Positions 32,148 to 39,535 of a stretch of 64,000 nt of DNA are shown here, piece after piece (the stretch's first letter is position 1; each line of letters starts with the position of its first letter). Origin of the DNA: an archaeon (GTDB taxonomy: Archaea > EX4484-52 > WAPT01); assembly GCA_029258795.1 (NCBI GenBank), contig JAPDKB010000007.1:1-64000 (forward strand). The letters run 5' to 3'. A program made the position numbers and the translations under genes. The notes below the pieces were generated by a model, which was not told where the DNA came from, did no database searches, and was given only the letters and a program-made list of their open reading frames with translations.

Positions 32148-32735
32148 TTATTGCATCAAGGATTCGTTTATGACTTCCTCGATCGCCTTTTTTACGTATT
32201 CTCGTTTATCTGCCGGTACTTTGAATATGTTCCGTAAGGCGTCATAGCCCCAGAAAGGAGGCTCTGCTATAAATGGAGGATTATCTCTGCCTTTTTCACT
32301 GTAAGCATCTCTAGATGGCACACCCGCCAGCAGGATATCCTTACTCTCATAATCTGGTATATTGTAGACCCAATCTCTAATTACTCTTGAAATGTGGTCT
32401 TTGCTGCTTACTGCAAATATTCCCTTTGCTCCTTCTTTCTTAGCCAGATCATATATATTTTGTACATTTTCAAAGGTATTTTTGGAATCCTTCTCTAAAA
32501 CGACATTATATTTCTTTATTTCAGGCATTTTTTCTTTAGCCCACTGATAAATTATGTCTGCTTCCTTTATGCCATCTTTTTCGACACCTCCAGAAATCAC
32601 CACTTCACATTCGATGCCATATTTTTCCAAAAATTTAGCCACTTCTAATGTTCTACTCAATCTGTCGTTAACCACAGCATCAAAATTATCTGCACTTGGA
32701 TTGTATCCGTGCATTGCAACAATAATATCGCTCAC
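32148..32735 (-). CDS. DUF218/YdcF-family protein
   Basis: The protein shows the family pattern: an early IVAMHGYN strand, ECEVVISGG near residue 45, EADIIYQWA, the VLEKDSKNTFENVQN block and a C-terminal strand (FAVSSKDH). No signal or membrane segment is present, unlike the membrane-bound members, so it is a cytoplasmic form. Biochemical role unknown. The GTG at 32735 is chosen as GGAGGTGA lies 5 bases upstream; an earlier GTG overlaps the ribosome site. The gene looks more AT-rich than its neighbours. It diverges from the HTH regulator. Confidence 0.8.
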   Translation of the reverse strand: MSDIIVAMHGYNPSADNFDAVVNDRLSRTLEVAKFLEKYGIECEVVISGGVEKDGIKEADIIYQWAKEKMPEIKKYNVVLEKDSKNTFENVQNIYDLAKKEGAKGIFAVSSKDHISRVIRDWVYNIPDYESKDILLAGVPSRDAYSEKGRDNPPFIAEPPFWGYDALRNIFKVPADKREYVKKAIEEVINESLMQ

Positions 32736-32843
32736 ACCACTCACCTCCTTTATTCACTTTCTCGTGGTTAAAAAATAGAGCAGAAGCTTTTTAAACAGAT
32801 ATTTAAAAACTTTTTTAATCCATTTTTACCGATTTCAAAAATA

Positions 32844-32852
32844 TTTTTAAAG
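32844..32852 (+). promoter_or_regulatory. TATA box of the HTH/S-layer-like regulator gene
   Basis: The sequence tttttaaag is centred 26 bases before the ATG at 32874. Further AT-rich boxes for the divergent DUF218 gene lie at about 32787-32797. Confidence 0.55.
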
Positions 32853-32873
32853 ATTCCACACAAATTTTCAAGC

Positions 32874-33782
32874 ATGTTTCTGATCGTGGATGAAGGAAAA
32901 AAGAAAGCGTATCCTGCTGTGCAGGCAGATGAGGAGATGTTGAAGGTTGTGACACATCCCTTACGGCTCAGAATTCTCGAGCTTCTCTCCCAGGACTCGC
33001 TCTATCTTTCGGAAATTGCCAGAACGCTCGGCACAAATGAGCAGAAAATCTTTTATCACCTCAACTTGCTAAAGAGGGCAGGACTGGTTATGGAGGACAA
33101 GAAGAAAAGCCACGCCGGGTTGAAATATTTTAAGGCGGTGAAAAAGGGGATCGCGTTTCTGCCCGATTATGTTGCTTCTCTTACCCATGATCTCGAGCTG
33201 AGCGATTTCATAGCGGTTCCTGAAATTCTGGACGGGTTCGTGCAGGACGGAAAGATAAACTGCAAGATCGTGGTTGGTGCGCCATTTCCCCACGGAAAAT
33301 GGAACAAAGGAAGTAGATCCAATTATCTGGCTGCTGAAGTTGCAAGTGTGCTGGGGAAGTACGGCACCACCACGGAAAGGCTTGCCTATCTGGACGTGGA
33401 GCTGGACGATGAGATGAAAAAGGATAATCTGGTGGTTATAGCTGGCATGCACGTCAACACCCTACAAGAAGAGCTAAACCCATACCTTCCTATAAGGTTC
33501 GATGAACACGGTACCCGAATAATCTCAACCATCAGCGGAACCGAGTATACGGATGATGATTGCGGTTTTGTTTGTGTGGCGGAAAATCCGTTCGCTTCGG
33601 GCAAAAAAGTGCTCGTTCTTGCAGGACTGGAATCGATTGGCACGAGGGCTGCGGTCTTTGCCTTCAAAAACTACATCGAAAAGCTAAACAAGGGAAATAT
33701 GTATGATCGCGAGATTAAGGCACGGGTTGTAAGGGGAGTGGAGAGCAAGGGCGATATAAAAGAAATTGTGTTTCTTGAGTGA
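32874..33782 (+). CDS. ArsR-type HTH regulator with a C-terminal S-layer-like domain
   Basis: Residues about 22-85 form a winged helix (THPLRLRILELLSQDSLYLSEIARTLGTNEQKIFYHLNLLKRAGLV). The remaining 200 residues contain VVIAGMHVNT, CGFVCVAENPF and KVLVLAGLESIGTRAAVFAFKNY, a pattern close to the C-terminal domain of archaeal S-layer proteins. There is no signal peptide, so that domain acts inside the cell, perhaps as a ligand or dimer module. The ATG has a TATA box 26 bases upstream. The target is unknown; the divergent DUF218 gene and the next small gene are candidates. Confidence 0.75.
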   Translation: MFLIVDEGKKKAYPAVQADEEMLKVVTHPLRLRILELLSQDSLYLSEIARTLGTNEQKIFYHLNLLKRAGLVMEDKKKSHAGLKYFKAVKKGIAFLPDYVASLTHDLELSDFIAVPEILDGFVQDGKINCKIVVGAPFPHGKWNKGSRSNYLAAEVASVLGKYGTTTERLAYLDVELDDEMKKDNLVVIAGMHVNTLQEELNPYLPIRFDEHGTRIISTISGTEYTDDDCGFVCVAENPFASGKKVLVLAGLESIGTRAAVFAFKNYIEKLNKGNMYDREIKARVVRGVESKGDIKEIVFLE

Positions 33783-33879
33783 GAAGATTAACCGAAAAGT
33801 GATGAAAAAATTGAAAAGTTTTTTTCTCTCAGGAATGAGTTAGAGATAACACACAAATCAAATTAGTGGGGTGAGTAAG

Positions 33880-34170
33880 ATGAACGAGATTAAAGCTGTG
33901 CCTTACGTGGAGGTTGATTTCTCCAGAATCTCAGAATCTAAGGTGCTGGGGTTGCTGAATGAACCACCTTTTAGAACAACAGAATGTGTAACGGCCAACA
34001 CCATTTACAGAGGTATTTTATTGGAGGACTACACTACATTAATAGGAGCGGTAGAAACTCTGAAAAAATCAGACCCTACTACCTATGAGTTGGTGCTTGA
34101 AGCTCTTGAGGAAGATGGCAGGAAGGGAATAATAAGATTAGTTTACTCTTCGAGAAATGAGCGCGCATAA
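33880..34170 (+). CDS. hypothetical protein, 96 residues
   Basis: A small soluble protein with no recognisable domain; it has an alternating beta/helix pattern (KAVPYVEVDFSRI, TIYRGILLEDYTTLIGAVETLKKSD). The ATG at 33880 is preferred because GGGGTGA is 5 bases upstream; a GTG three codons earlier overlaps it. The last 33 bases overlap the end of the convergent MFS transporter gene. It follows the HTH regulator by about 100 bases and could be under its control. Confidence 0.65.
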   Translation: MNEIKAVPYVEVDFSRISESKVLGLLNEPPFRTTECVTANTIYRGILLEDYTTLIGAVETLKKSDPTTYELVLEALEEDGRKGIIRLVYSSRNERA

Positions 34171-35352
34171 AATAGCGCACAATCCAAGAGCGATGCCGTC
34201 CATCAGGAAAGCAGCCCTTATGCCGTGGTTGTGGGCAACGAAGCCAGCAACCAGAGAGCCGACAGCCACACCCAGAGCAGTGATGAAAGTATCTAACACC
34301 GCCCCTTCTTCTTCGTTGTGTCTGAACGTCCGTGCAATTAGCCCGCTCTTCCCGCTTTCTGAGACAAGCTTTGCGCTGTATTCGATAAGGTAAATGATGA
34401 AGAGAAGTGGCAGGTAGAAGCACGTAGCAACACCGAGAGCCATGATGGATGATATGCTATTTCCCACGAGCAGATTGTTCTCACTTTTCCTTTTCTCCAC
34501 AAATTTTGCAAGTTTCCATGAGATTATTATGGAAATTAGCGAGGTAATGGATATCCATCCAACTATCCAGCTTTTTGATAGATAAAACTCATTTTTGAGA
34601 AGTAAAACAAAAAAGCTGCGGTACACACCGGCAGAAAACATTGCTATGAATGCTGCTGCAAGGAAGATTGCGATTTTCATCTCGTAGCGGGTTTTTTTAT
34701 GGCTTGTAGCTTTGCTTTTTTTAGTTAGAGTTGCGCTATCAGCATCTGTTTTAATGAATTCCCACTCCCGCACTGCAAAAACCACCGCGATGAAATAAAC
34801 CAGCAGCGAGGTCATAAAAACCTCTCTGAACGAAAACGCCCAGAGAATCACACCCCCGATTGTGGGTGCGAGAAAGTTGGAGTAGAATGGTGCACTGTAA
34901 AAATACAGGAAATCCTTATCGTACGACTTGCTTTTATGTTCCATTATAACGCTCCTCATGCCAACATAAAACAGTGCGGCGCTCAACCCTAGCTCCACCT
35001 GCCACAAATAGAAGGTTGTAACACTCCTTGCAAATAGCATGCCGATGGAGTAAGCAGCATAACCCATCATACCTGTGGGAATAGCGTATCTGGCCGACAC
35101 TCGCTCTCGAGTGATGAGTATCCACACCACGATGCTGAAAAAGGCCATGCTTGCATAGAGCAGCATATACATCGAACCTATGACTGCCAGATCGAATCCC
35201 TTCTGCTCAAGAAAAAGTGGATAGTAAAGGGAGAACATCTTGTAGCCAAAGAGTACGAGAAAATGAGACAGAGAAGCGTAGAGCACGGGCGTCATTTCGG
35301 AAGTATGAAGCAAAAATGTTCTTTTCATGGAAGTACTGTTTTGATTTTCCAT
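34138..35352 (-). CDS. major facilitator superfamily transporter
   Basis: A 404-residue protein with about 12 hydrophobic helices in two halves, separated by a basic cytoplasmic loop (TDADSATLTKKSKATSHKKTRYEMK, about 200-225). The typical GxxxDxxGRR-type loop between helices 2 and 3 is degenerate (ITRERVSARYAI). Substrate unknown. A TATA-like box (agtataaaga) lies about 24 bases before the ATG. It is preceded on the same strand by the small duplicated protein, 10 bases away. Confidence 0.85.
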   Translation of the reverse strand: MENQNSTSMKRTFLLHTSEMTPVLYASLSHFLVLFGYKMFSLYYPLFLEQKGFDLAVIGSMYMLLYASMAFFSIVVWILITRERVSARYAIPTGMMGYAAYSIGMLFARSVTTFYLWQVELGLSAALFYVGMRSVIMEHKSKSYDKDFLYFYSAPFYSNFLAPTIGGVILWAFSFREVFMTSLLVYFIAVVFAVREWEFIKTDADSATLTKKSKATSHKKTRYEMKIAIFLAAAFIAMFSAGVYRSFFVLLLKNEFYLSKSWIVGWISITSLISIIISWKLAKFVEKRKSENNLLVGNSISSIMALGVATCFYLPLLFIIYLIEYSAKLVSESGKSGLIARTFRHNEEEGAVLDTFITALGVAVGSLVAGFVAHNHGIRAAFLMDGIALGLCAILCALISRRVN

Positions 35353-35362
35353 TAGATAAATG

Positions 35363-35641
35363 TTATTCTTTATACTGACTCATACTCTCTCTGTAGCTTT
35401 TCAGTTTCTGTGCTGATGTGTTTGCAGGATCAAAATAAAAGCCATTCACAGGGTCGAAGAAAACGATGCCAGTTTTGACACATACTATGGGGTGGCGGAG
35501 TCCCACGACACCTTCTTCTCTGAACTGACCCACTTTGTCCTGATAGCTCTCTTTTGGTTTGCCGATAAGTTCGACGTAAAACCCATTCACGGGATCAATA
35601 TATGCTCTTCCTCTTTTTGTATCAACCACAGGATGTCTCAC
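35363..35641 (-). CDS. small protein made of two tandem repeats
   Basis: The 92-residue protein is an internal duplication: unit 1 (residues 2-43) RHPVVDTKRGRAYIDPVNG and unit 2 (49-92) RHPIVCVKTGIVFFDPVNG. Each then ends in K-x-x-SY-x-x-x-x-x-Q-aromatic-basic-E. The repeated core HP-V-x-x-K-x-G-x-x-aromatic-DPVNG-F-Y is suggestive of a small beta-sheet module of about 22 residues with an amphipathic helix. I do not recognise a family. The start is GTG with GGTGG 7 bases upstream. It ends 10 bases before the MFS gene and probably shares its transcript. Confidence 0.7.
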   Translation of the reverse strand: MRHPVVDTKRGRAYIDPVNGFYVELIGKPKESYQDKVGQFREEGVVGLRHPIVCVKTGIVFFDPVNGFYFDPANTSAQKLKSYRESMSQYKE

Positions 35642-35713
35642 GAAACACCACCTTTTTAACTTTCGAATGTGTTGAAAAACTTAAAAATCATTTCTCCTCG
35701 GCGGTGAAGAAAA

Positions 35714-35723
35714 AGTTATAAGG
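35714..35723 (+). promoter_or_regulatory. TATA box of the cation/proton antiporter gene
   Basis: The sequence agttataagg is centred 28 bases before the ATG at 35746. Confidence 0.6.
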
Positions 35724-35745
35724 GAGTTCTGATCAAGATTATCTC

Positions 35746-36903
35746 ATGGAACTCTTCACACTTCTTGCGGTGATGTACCTGGCCACGGTAGCTGTGGGTA
35801 TCGTGCTTGAAAGGCTTCGTGTGCCTTGGATTTTTGGAGCGCTGCTATTTGGGGTTGCTTTGTCCGCGCTTGGAATTAAAATGAAAAATGGCAACATGGA
35901 ATATCTTGAACCTTTAGGGGAGCTCGGGATGCTCTTCTTGCTGTTCATAATAGGGTTCGAGATCAGCATACATGAACTTAGAAGACAGAGCAAATACGTA
36001 ATCTCTCTCACGACGTTCATCATTCTTTTTGAAGCACTGATGGGAGGGCTGACACTCCACTACATTTTTCACTATCCTATTAAAGTATCCTTCATCGCAG
36101 CATTATCTCTGGCCACCATCGGGGAAGCTATTCTCGTACCCATCCTTGACGAGTTCGGGATCGCGAGAACGAGAATCGGGGAAGTGATAATAAGCGTTGG
36201 CACACTTGATGATATCTTTGAAGTTGTGGCCATATTCTTTGCGGGATTGCTCGTAAGCGCGACAAGCTATCAGACCCTCGAGAGAAGTGCGATTGCTCTT
36301 GGAGTACTGCTCATCAGCACCGCGGTGCTTCTCAAAGTCAGAAAACTGATAAAGGAAGAAATAAGGCATGCTAAGCTCAAGTACTTCCTGCTGGGAGGCT
36401 GTCTGTTCGTATTTTTCAGCTTTGTGAGCATTGCGAAGTGGGGAGGAATGGATGCCGTGGGGGCCATCTTGGCTGGAGTGGTTGCGGGAAATCTCCTGCC
36501 TTCCGGACTCAAACGGCACATTGAAAGCGAGGTGAGGGTTCTTGCGTATGGATTTTTTGCCACCATATTCTTCTTCGTGGTCGGGCTGAGCATGGATGTG
36601 CATGAAATCCTCGCATATCCTCTGCTAACCCTGACCATATTTGCGGTTGCGACCGCAAGCAAATATGTTGCGGTGTGGGTTGGCGGACTCGGAAGGATGA
36701 ATGTAAGGGAGCGGCTGGTAACAGCAACAGGACTTTCGGTCAGATTTTCCACAAGCTTGGTGGTGGCAAAGATATTGCTGAACAACAAACTCATAGATAT
36801 CTCCCTTTATAGCGCGTTCGTTGCAGCTTCATCCATATCAACAATTCTCGTGCCCTTCGTTTTCGCATGGATGCTGAAAAGGTGGAGGGAAACGTTCGTA
36901 TAA
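35746..36903 (+). CDS. CPA2-family sodium (or potassium)/proton antiporter
   Basis: A protein of 385 residues with about 12 membrane helices, typical of the CPA2/KefB-like exchangers. Notable are the N-terminal VPWIFGALLFGVALS, the helix LFLLFIIGFEISIHELRR and the conserved ALSLATIGEAILVPILDE-type discontinuous helix; usual ion-binding Asp/Glu positions are plausible in GTLDDIFEVVAIF. No C-terminal TrkA domain is present. It starts from its own TATA box with no Shine-Dalgarno site. Confidence 0.88.
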   Translation: MELFTLLAVMYLATVAVGIVLERLRVPWIFGALLFGVALSALGIKMKNGNMEYLEPLGELGMLFLLFIIGFEISIHELRRQSKYVISLTTFIILFEALMGGLTLHYIFHYPIKVSFIAALSLATIGEAILVPILDEFGIARTRIGEVIISVGTLDDIFEVVAIFFAGLLVSATSYQTLERSAIALGVLLISTAVLLKVRKLIKEEIRHAKLKYFLLGGCLFVFFSFVSIAKWGGMDAVGAILAGVVAGNLLPSGLKRHIESEVRVLAYGFFATIFFFVVGLSMDVHEILAYPLLTLTIFAVATASKYVAVWVGGLGRMNVRERLVTATGLSVRFSTSLVVAKILLNNKLIDISLYSAFVAASSISTILVPFVFAWMLKRWRETFV

Positions 36904-36958
36904 AAGTTAATCGTCAGCGACCGGATGGAAAATGAGAAAATAACAGCTCTTCCATCAC

Positions 36959-38332
36959 TCAAACCGCACCCATGGATTTGAGCACACTCTCCAGCTCATT
37001 CATGATCTCTTCCTTTATTCTTTCCAGGGCTTCCTCGTTATCGGCTTCGAACCTGCATTTTATCATCGGCTCCGTGTTTGATGGCCTCACTATCCCCCAA
37101 CCATCTTCAAAGTCAACTCTCACTCCATCCATCGTGTTGAGCTGATAGCCCTTGGCTTCAAGCCTTTCCCTCAGCTTTTCAATGACATCCCATTTCAGCT
37201 CATCCTTCACTTTTATGTGGATCTCCGGCGTGGCCATGGCTTTCGGCAGCTCTGCCACGAAAGAACTCAGCGGAACATCAAGCTTGCTCACGAACTCCGC
37301 CATTTTCGCGCATGCGAAGATACCGTCGTCAAAGTAATGGTAGCAATAGGGGAAATACATGTGGCCCGAGAGCTCTCCTCCAAAAACAGCATTTCTCTTC
37401 ATCACCTCGTCCAGAATGTAGGCATGCCCAACTTTAGTTATAACAACCTTCCCTCCATTTTCCTCCACGAACTTCATGACAGCTTTTGATGTCCTGACCT
37501 CAAACACGACATAACCCTTTCTGTGCTCCAGAGCCTGCTTTGCGAGTATCATGAGGATCTGATCCTGCGTGACAACATTTCCTTTCTCATCCACAACTCC
37601 AATGCGATCACCATCTCCGTCAAGCGCTAAGCCGAGATCCGCTTTCTCTTTCACGACCTCCTCCTGAAGCCATTTCAGTGTTTCAGCTTTGAGGGGATCA
37701 GCTATATGGTTGGGAAATGTGCCATCCGGCTCCTTGAATATGGTCTTGACATCACAGCCGAGCTCCTTCAGAATTCTCTCGGGAATGTCCGCGCATGCTC
37801 CGTTACCAACATCCACCACAACCTTCAGCTTCCTTCCCAGCTTTACACGGGAAACTATGTTCTGGATGTAATCCTCAACCATGTTTTTATTCTCAACAAC
37901 TCCTCTCTCACTTGCTTTCTCTACCTCACCTTCCGCAACCATCCTTCCTATCTCATAGATTCCATTTTCGGCGTAAATTGGGTAGGCATTCTTACCGTTC
38001 AGCTTGAAGCCGTTATACTCGGGTGGGTTGTGGCTTGCTGTGACAGCAACACCACCATCGGTACCCAGCTTTATTATGCCGTAATACATGAGCGGGGTTG
38101 GACCGAAACCCAGATCAATTACATCACACCCCGCATCGAGAATTCCCTCGATTAGCTTTCCTTTGAGCTGGGGTGTGCTTGTCCTGTAATCTCCTATCAC
38201 CACCAGCTTTTTTGCTTTCAGAAACTGTGGAAAAGCGAGCCCCATCCTGTAAGCTATATCCTCGTTCAGCTCAGAAGGGTAAATGCCACGAACATCATAA
38301 GCTTTGAAGATGCGCGGGATCTCAGCAGGCAT
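36959..38332 (-). CDS. phosphomannomutase/phosphoglucomutase
   Basis: The enzyme interconverts hexose-6-phosphate and hexose-1-phosphate. The catalytic phosphoserine is S100 in TASHNP (98-103), the metal loop is DGDGDR (about 243), GELSGH is the sugar-binding loop and RPSNTEP the phosphate-binding loop. The start at 38332 is set by a TATA box 30 bases upstream; a longer frame upstream encodes unlikely sequence. It links the FBP aldolase/phosphatase product (fructose-6-P) and hexose-1-P used for glycogen by the synthases at 42-45 kb and for the nucleotidyltransferases. Confidence 0.93.
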   Translation of the reverse strand: MPAEIPRIFKAYDVRGIYPSELNEDIAYRMGLAFPQFLKAKKLVVIGDYRTSTPQLKGKLIEGILDAGCDVIDLGFGPTPLMYYGIIKLGTDGGVAVTASHNPPEYNGFKLNGKNAYPIYAENGIYEIGRMVAEGEVEKASERGVVENKNMVEDYIQNIVSRVKLGRKLKVVVDVGNGACADIPERILKELGCDVKTIFKEPDGTFPNHIADPLKAETLKWLQEEVVKEKADLGLALDGDGDRIGVVDEKGNVVTQDQILMILAKQALEHRKGYVVFEVRTSKAVMKFVEENGGKVVITKVGHAYILDEVMKRNAVFGGELSGHMYFPYCYHYFDDGIFACAKMAEFVSKLDVPLSSFVAELPKAMATPEIHIKVKDELKWDVIEKLRERLEAKGYQLNTMDGVRVDFEDGWGIVRPSNTEPMIKCRFEADNEEALERIKEEIMNELESVLKSMGAV

Positions 38333-38357
38333 ACTGCACAACCATGAGGTAAGAAAA

Positions 38358-38368
38358 ATATTTAAAGG
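38358..38368 (-). promoter_or_regulatory. TATA box of the phosphohexomutase gene
   Basis: The minus strand reads cctttaaatat centred 30 bases before the ATG at 38332. It separates the mutase from the upstream FBP aldolase/phosphatase gene. Confidence 0.55.
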
Positions 38369-38412
38369 GAAGGGTGCTCGAAAACGGCAAGCAGCACCCC
38401 ACCGAACCAACT

Positions 38413-39519
38413 TCACTCCGGCCCTTCCAGCTTTTCAAACCTGTCCTTGAACTTCTCGAGCACGTGAGGCAGTGTGGTGTACTCCATCTCGTCAGCGCTG
38501 AGCCTGTGTGGCTCGAACGGTCCGTGCCTTCTGATGTAATCAGCAACGAAATTGGCTGTCTCTCTTGCTCTGTCAAATGCCGGGTCATCGAACATGTCAA
38601 TTGGACCATCGAGCATTCCGTTACAGAGCTGGAATCCGGCTGCTATGACACGCGGAGGTCCGTCAAACCTTGAAGGAGTTGCGTGCTTGAAGCTCACAGG
38701 CATTAATGGACCGTGGTGGCTGCCGCGCATCCACCCTGCAACCATGTGAGGGAAAGCAAATGGCTCAAGCACCTCACCCACTGCGGGGAAACCACTCTGG
38801 CATCTCACTATCATGACAGGGTCGTCCTTGCCAACGTACTTGCCTGCCATGAGGTTCAATCTCTGGGTTGAGGTTACTGCCGCCACCTCGCCATCACTCT
38901 TCCTGAACACGCTTTTTATCACGTATCTGCTGGGCTGACCGATTAGGGCAAGTAGATCATACATTTCTTCCGGCACATTGAACCTTATCTTTTTGTGCTC
39001 GATCACATCATGCACCTCAAAGATGAAGCCATCATGCATTTTTGGATCTATCACAAGACCTGCTGTGTTGAATGGATCCGCGAATATCCTGAATAGAGGC
39101 ATGTTCCATGCTCCCGGCTCCGTCTTATCAGCCATGAAAACGATTACCGGTTCGGAGGGTCTCTCCTCAAAAGCCATTTCAGCCACGCCCGGCCCCATAC
39201 CTTTCACATTACCGCTGAACGTGTCCTTGAGTAAGTCCTGACCGGCTCCGTAGAGCTTTTTCTCCTTCGCAACCTCTGTAGCTGCAAGAAAAGTATCCCA
39301 TGCCGCTTTGTGTATCTCCTCGTTCTCTATGAACTTATCATGCGTCATGATAAGCTGGAGATCATCACCGCATGCCATGACCCTGTAGTCAAAGATCACT
39401 CCTTCCTCTTTCTTTTGTTCCAGTACTTCTCTTGCCTTCTCCATCAGTGCGTAATGCACGCGAGAGTGGCCAACAAGGCCACCAACATCCGCCTTTATTA
39501 CGGACAGCGTTACTTTCAT
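38413..39519 (-). CDS. fbp: bifunctional fructose-1,6-bisphosphate aldolase/phosphatase
   Basis: This archaeal gluconeogenic enzyme condenses triose phosphates to FBP and hydrolyses it to fructose-6-phosphate in one active site. Features: N-terminal KADVGGLVGHSRVH metal-binding loop, CGDDLQLIMTHDK, GNVKGMGPGVAEM, DKTEPGAWN, and the Schiff-base Lys region near FKHATPSRFDGPPRV. The length (368) is normal. A GGAGGTGATAAA Shine-Dalgarno site precedes the ATG, and only 16 bases separate it from the debranching enzyme gene, so both are on one transcript. Confidence 0.96.
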   Translation of the reverse strand: MKVTLSVIKADVGGLVGHSRVHYALMEKAREVLEQKKEEGVIFDYRVMACGDDLQLIMTHDKFIENEEIHKAAWDTFLAATEVAKEKKLYGAGQDLLKDTFSGNVKGMGPGVAEMAFEERPSEPVIVFMADKTEPGAWNMPLFRIFADPFNTAGLVIDPKMHDGFIFEVHDVIEHKKIRFNVPEEMYDLLALIGQPSRYVIKSVFRKSDGEVAAVTSTQRLNLMAGKYVGKDDPVMIVRCQSGFPAVGEVLEPFAFPHMVAGWMRGSHHGPLMPVSFKHATPSRFDGPPRVIAAGFQLCNGMLDGPIDMFDDPAFDRARETANFVADYIRRHGPFEPHRLSADEMEYTTLPHVLEKFKDRFEKLEGPE

Positions 39520-39535
39520 TTTATCACCTCCATCA

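Noticed and set aside
38333-38416. N-terminal extension of the phosphohexomutase (28 codons)
   Set aside because: It reads through the TATA box and encodes Arg/Trp/Cys-rich sequence unlike the family. The start at 38332 fits promoter spacing and family length.
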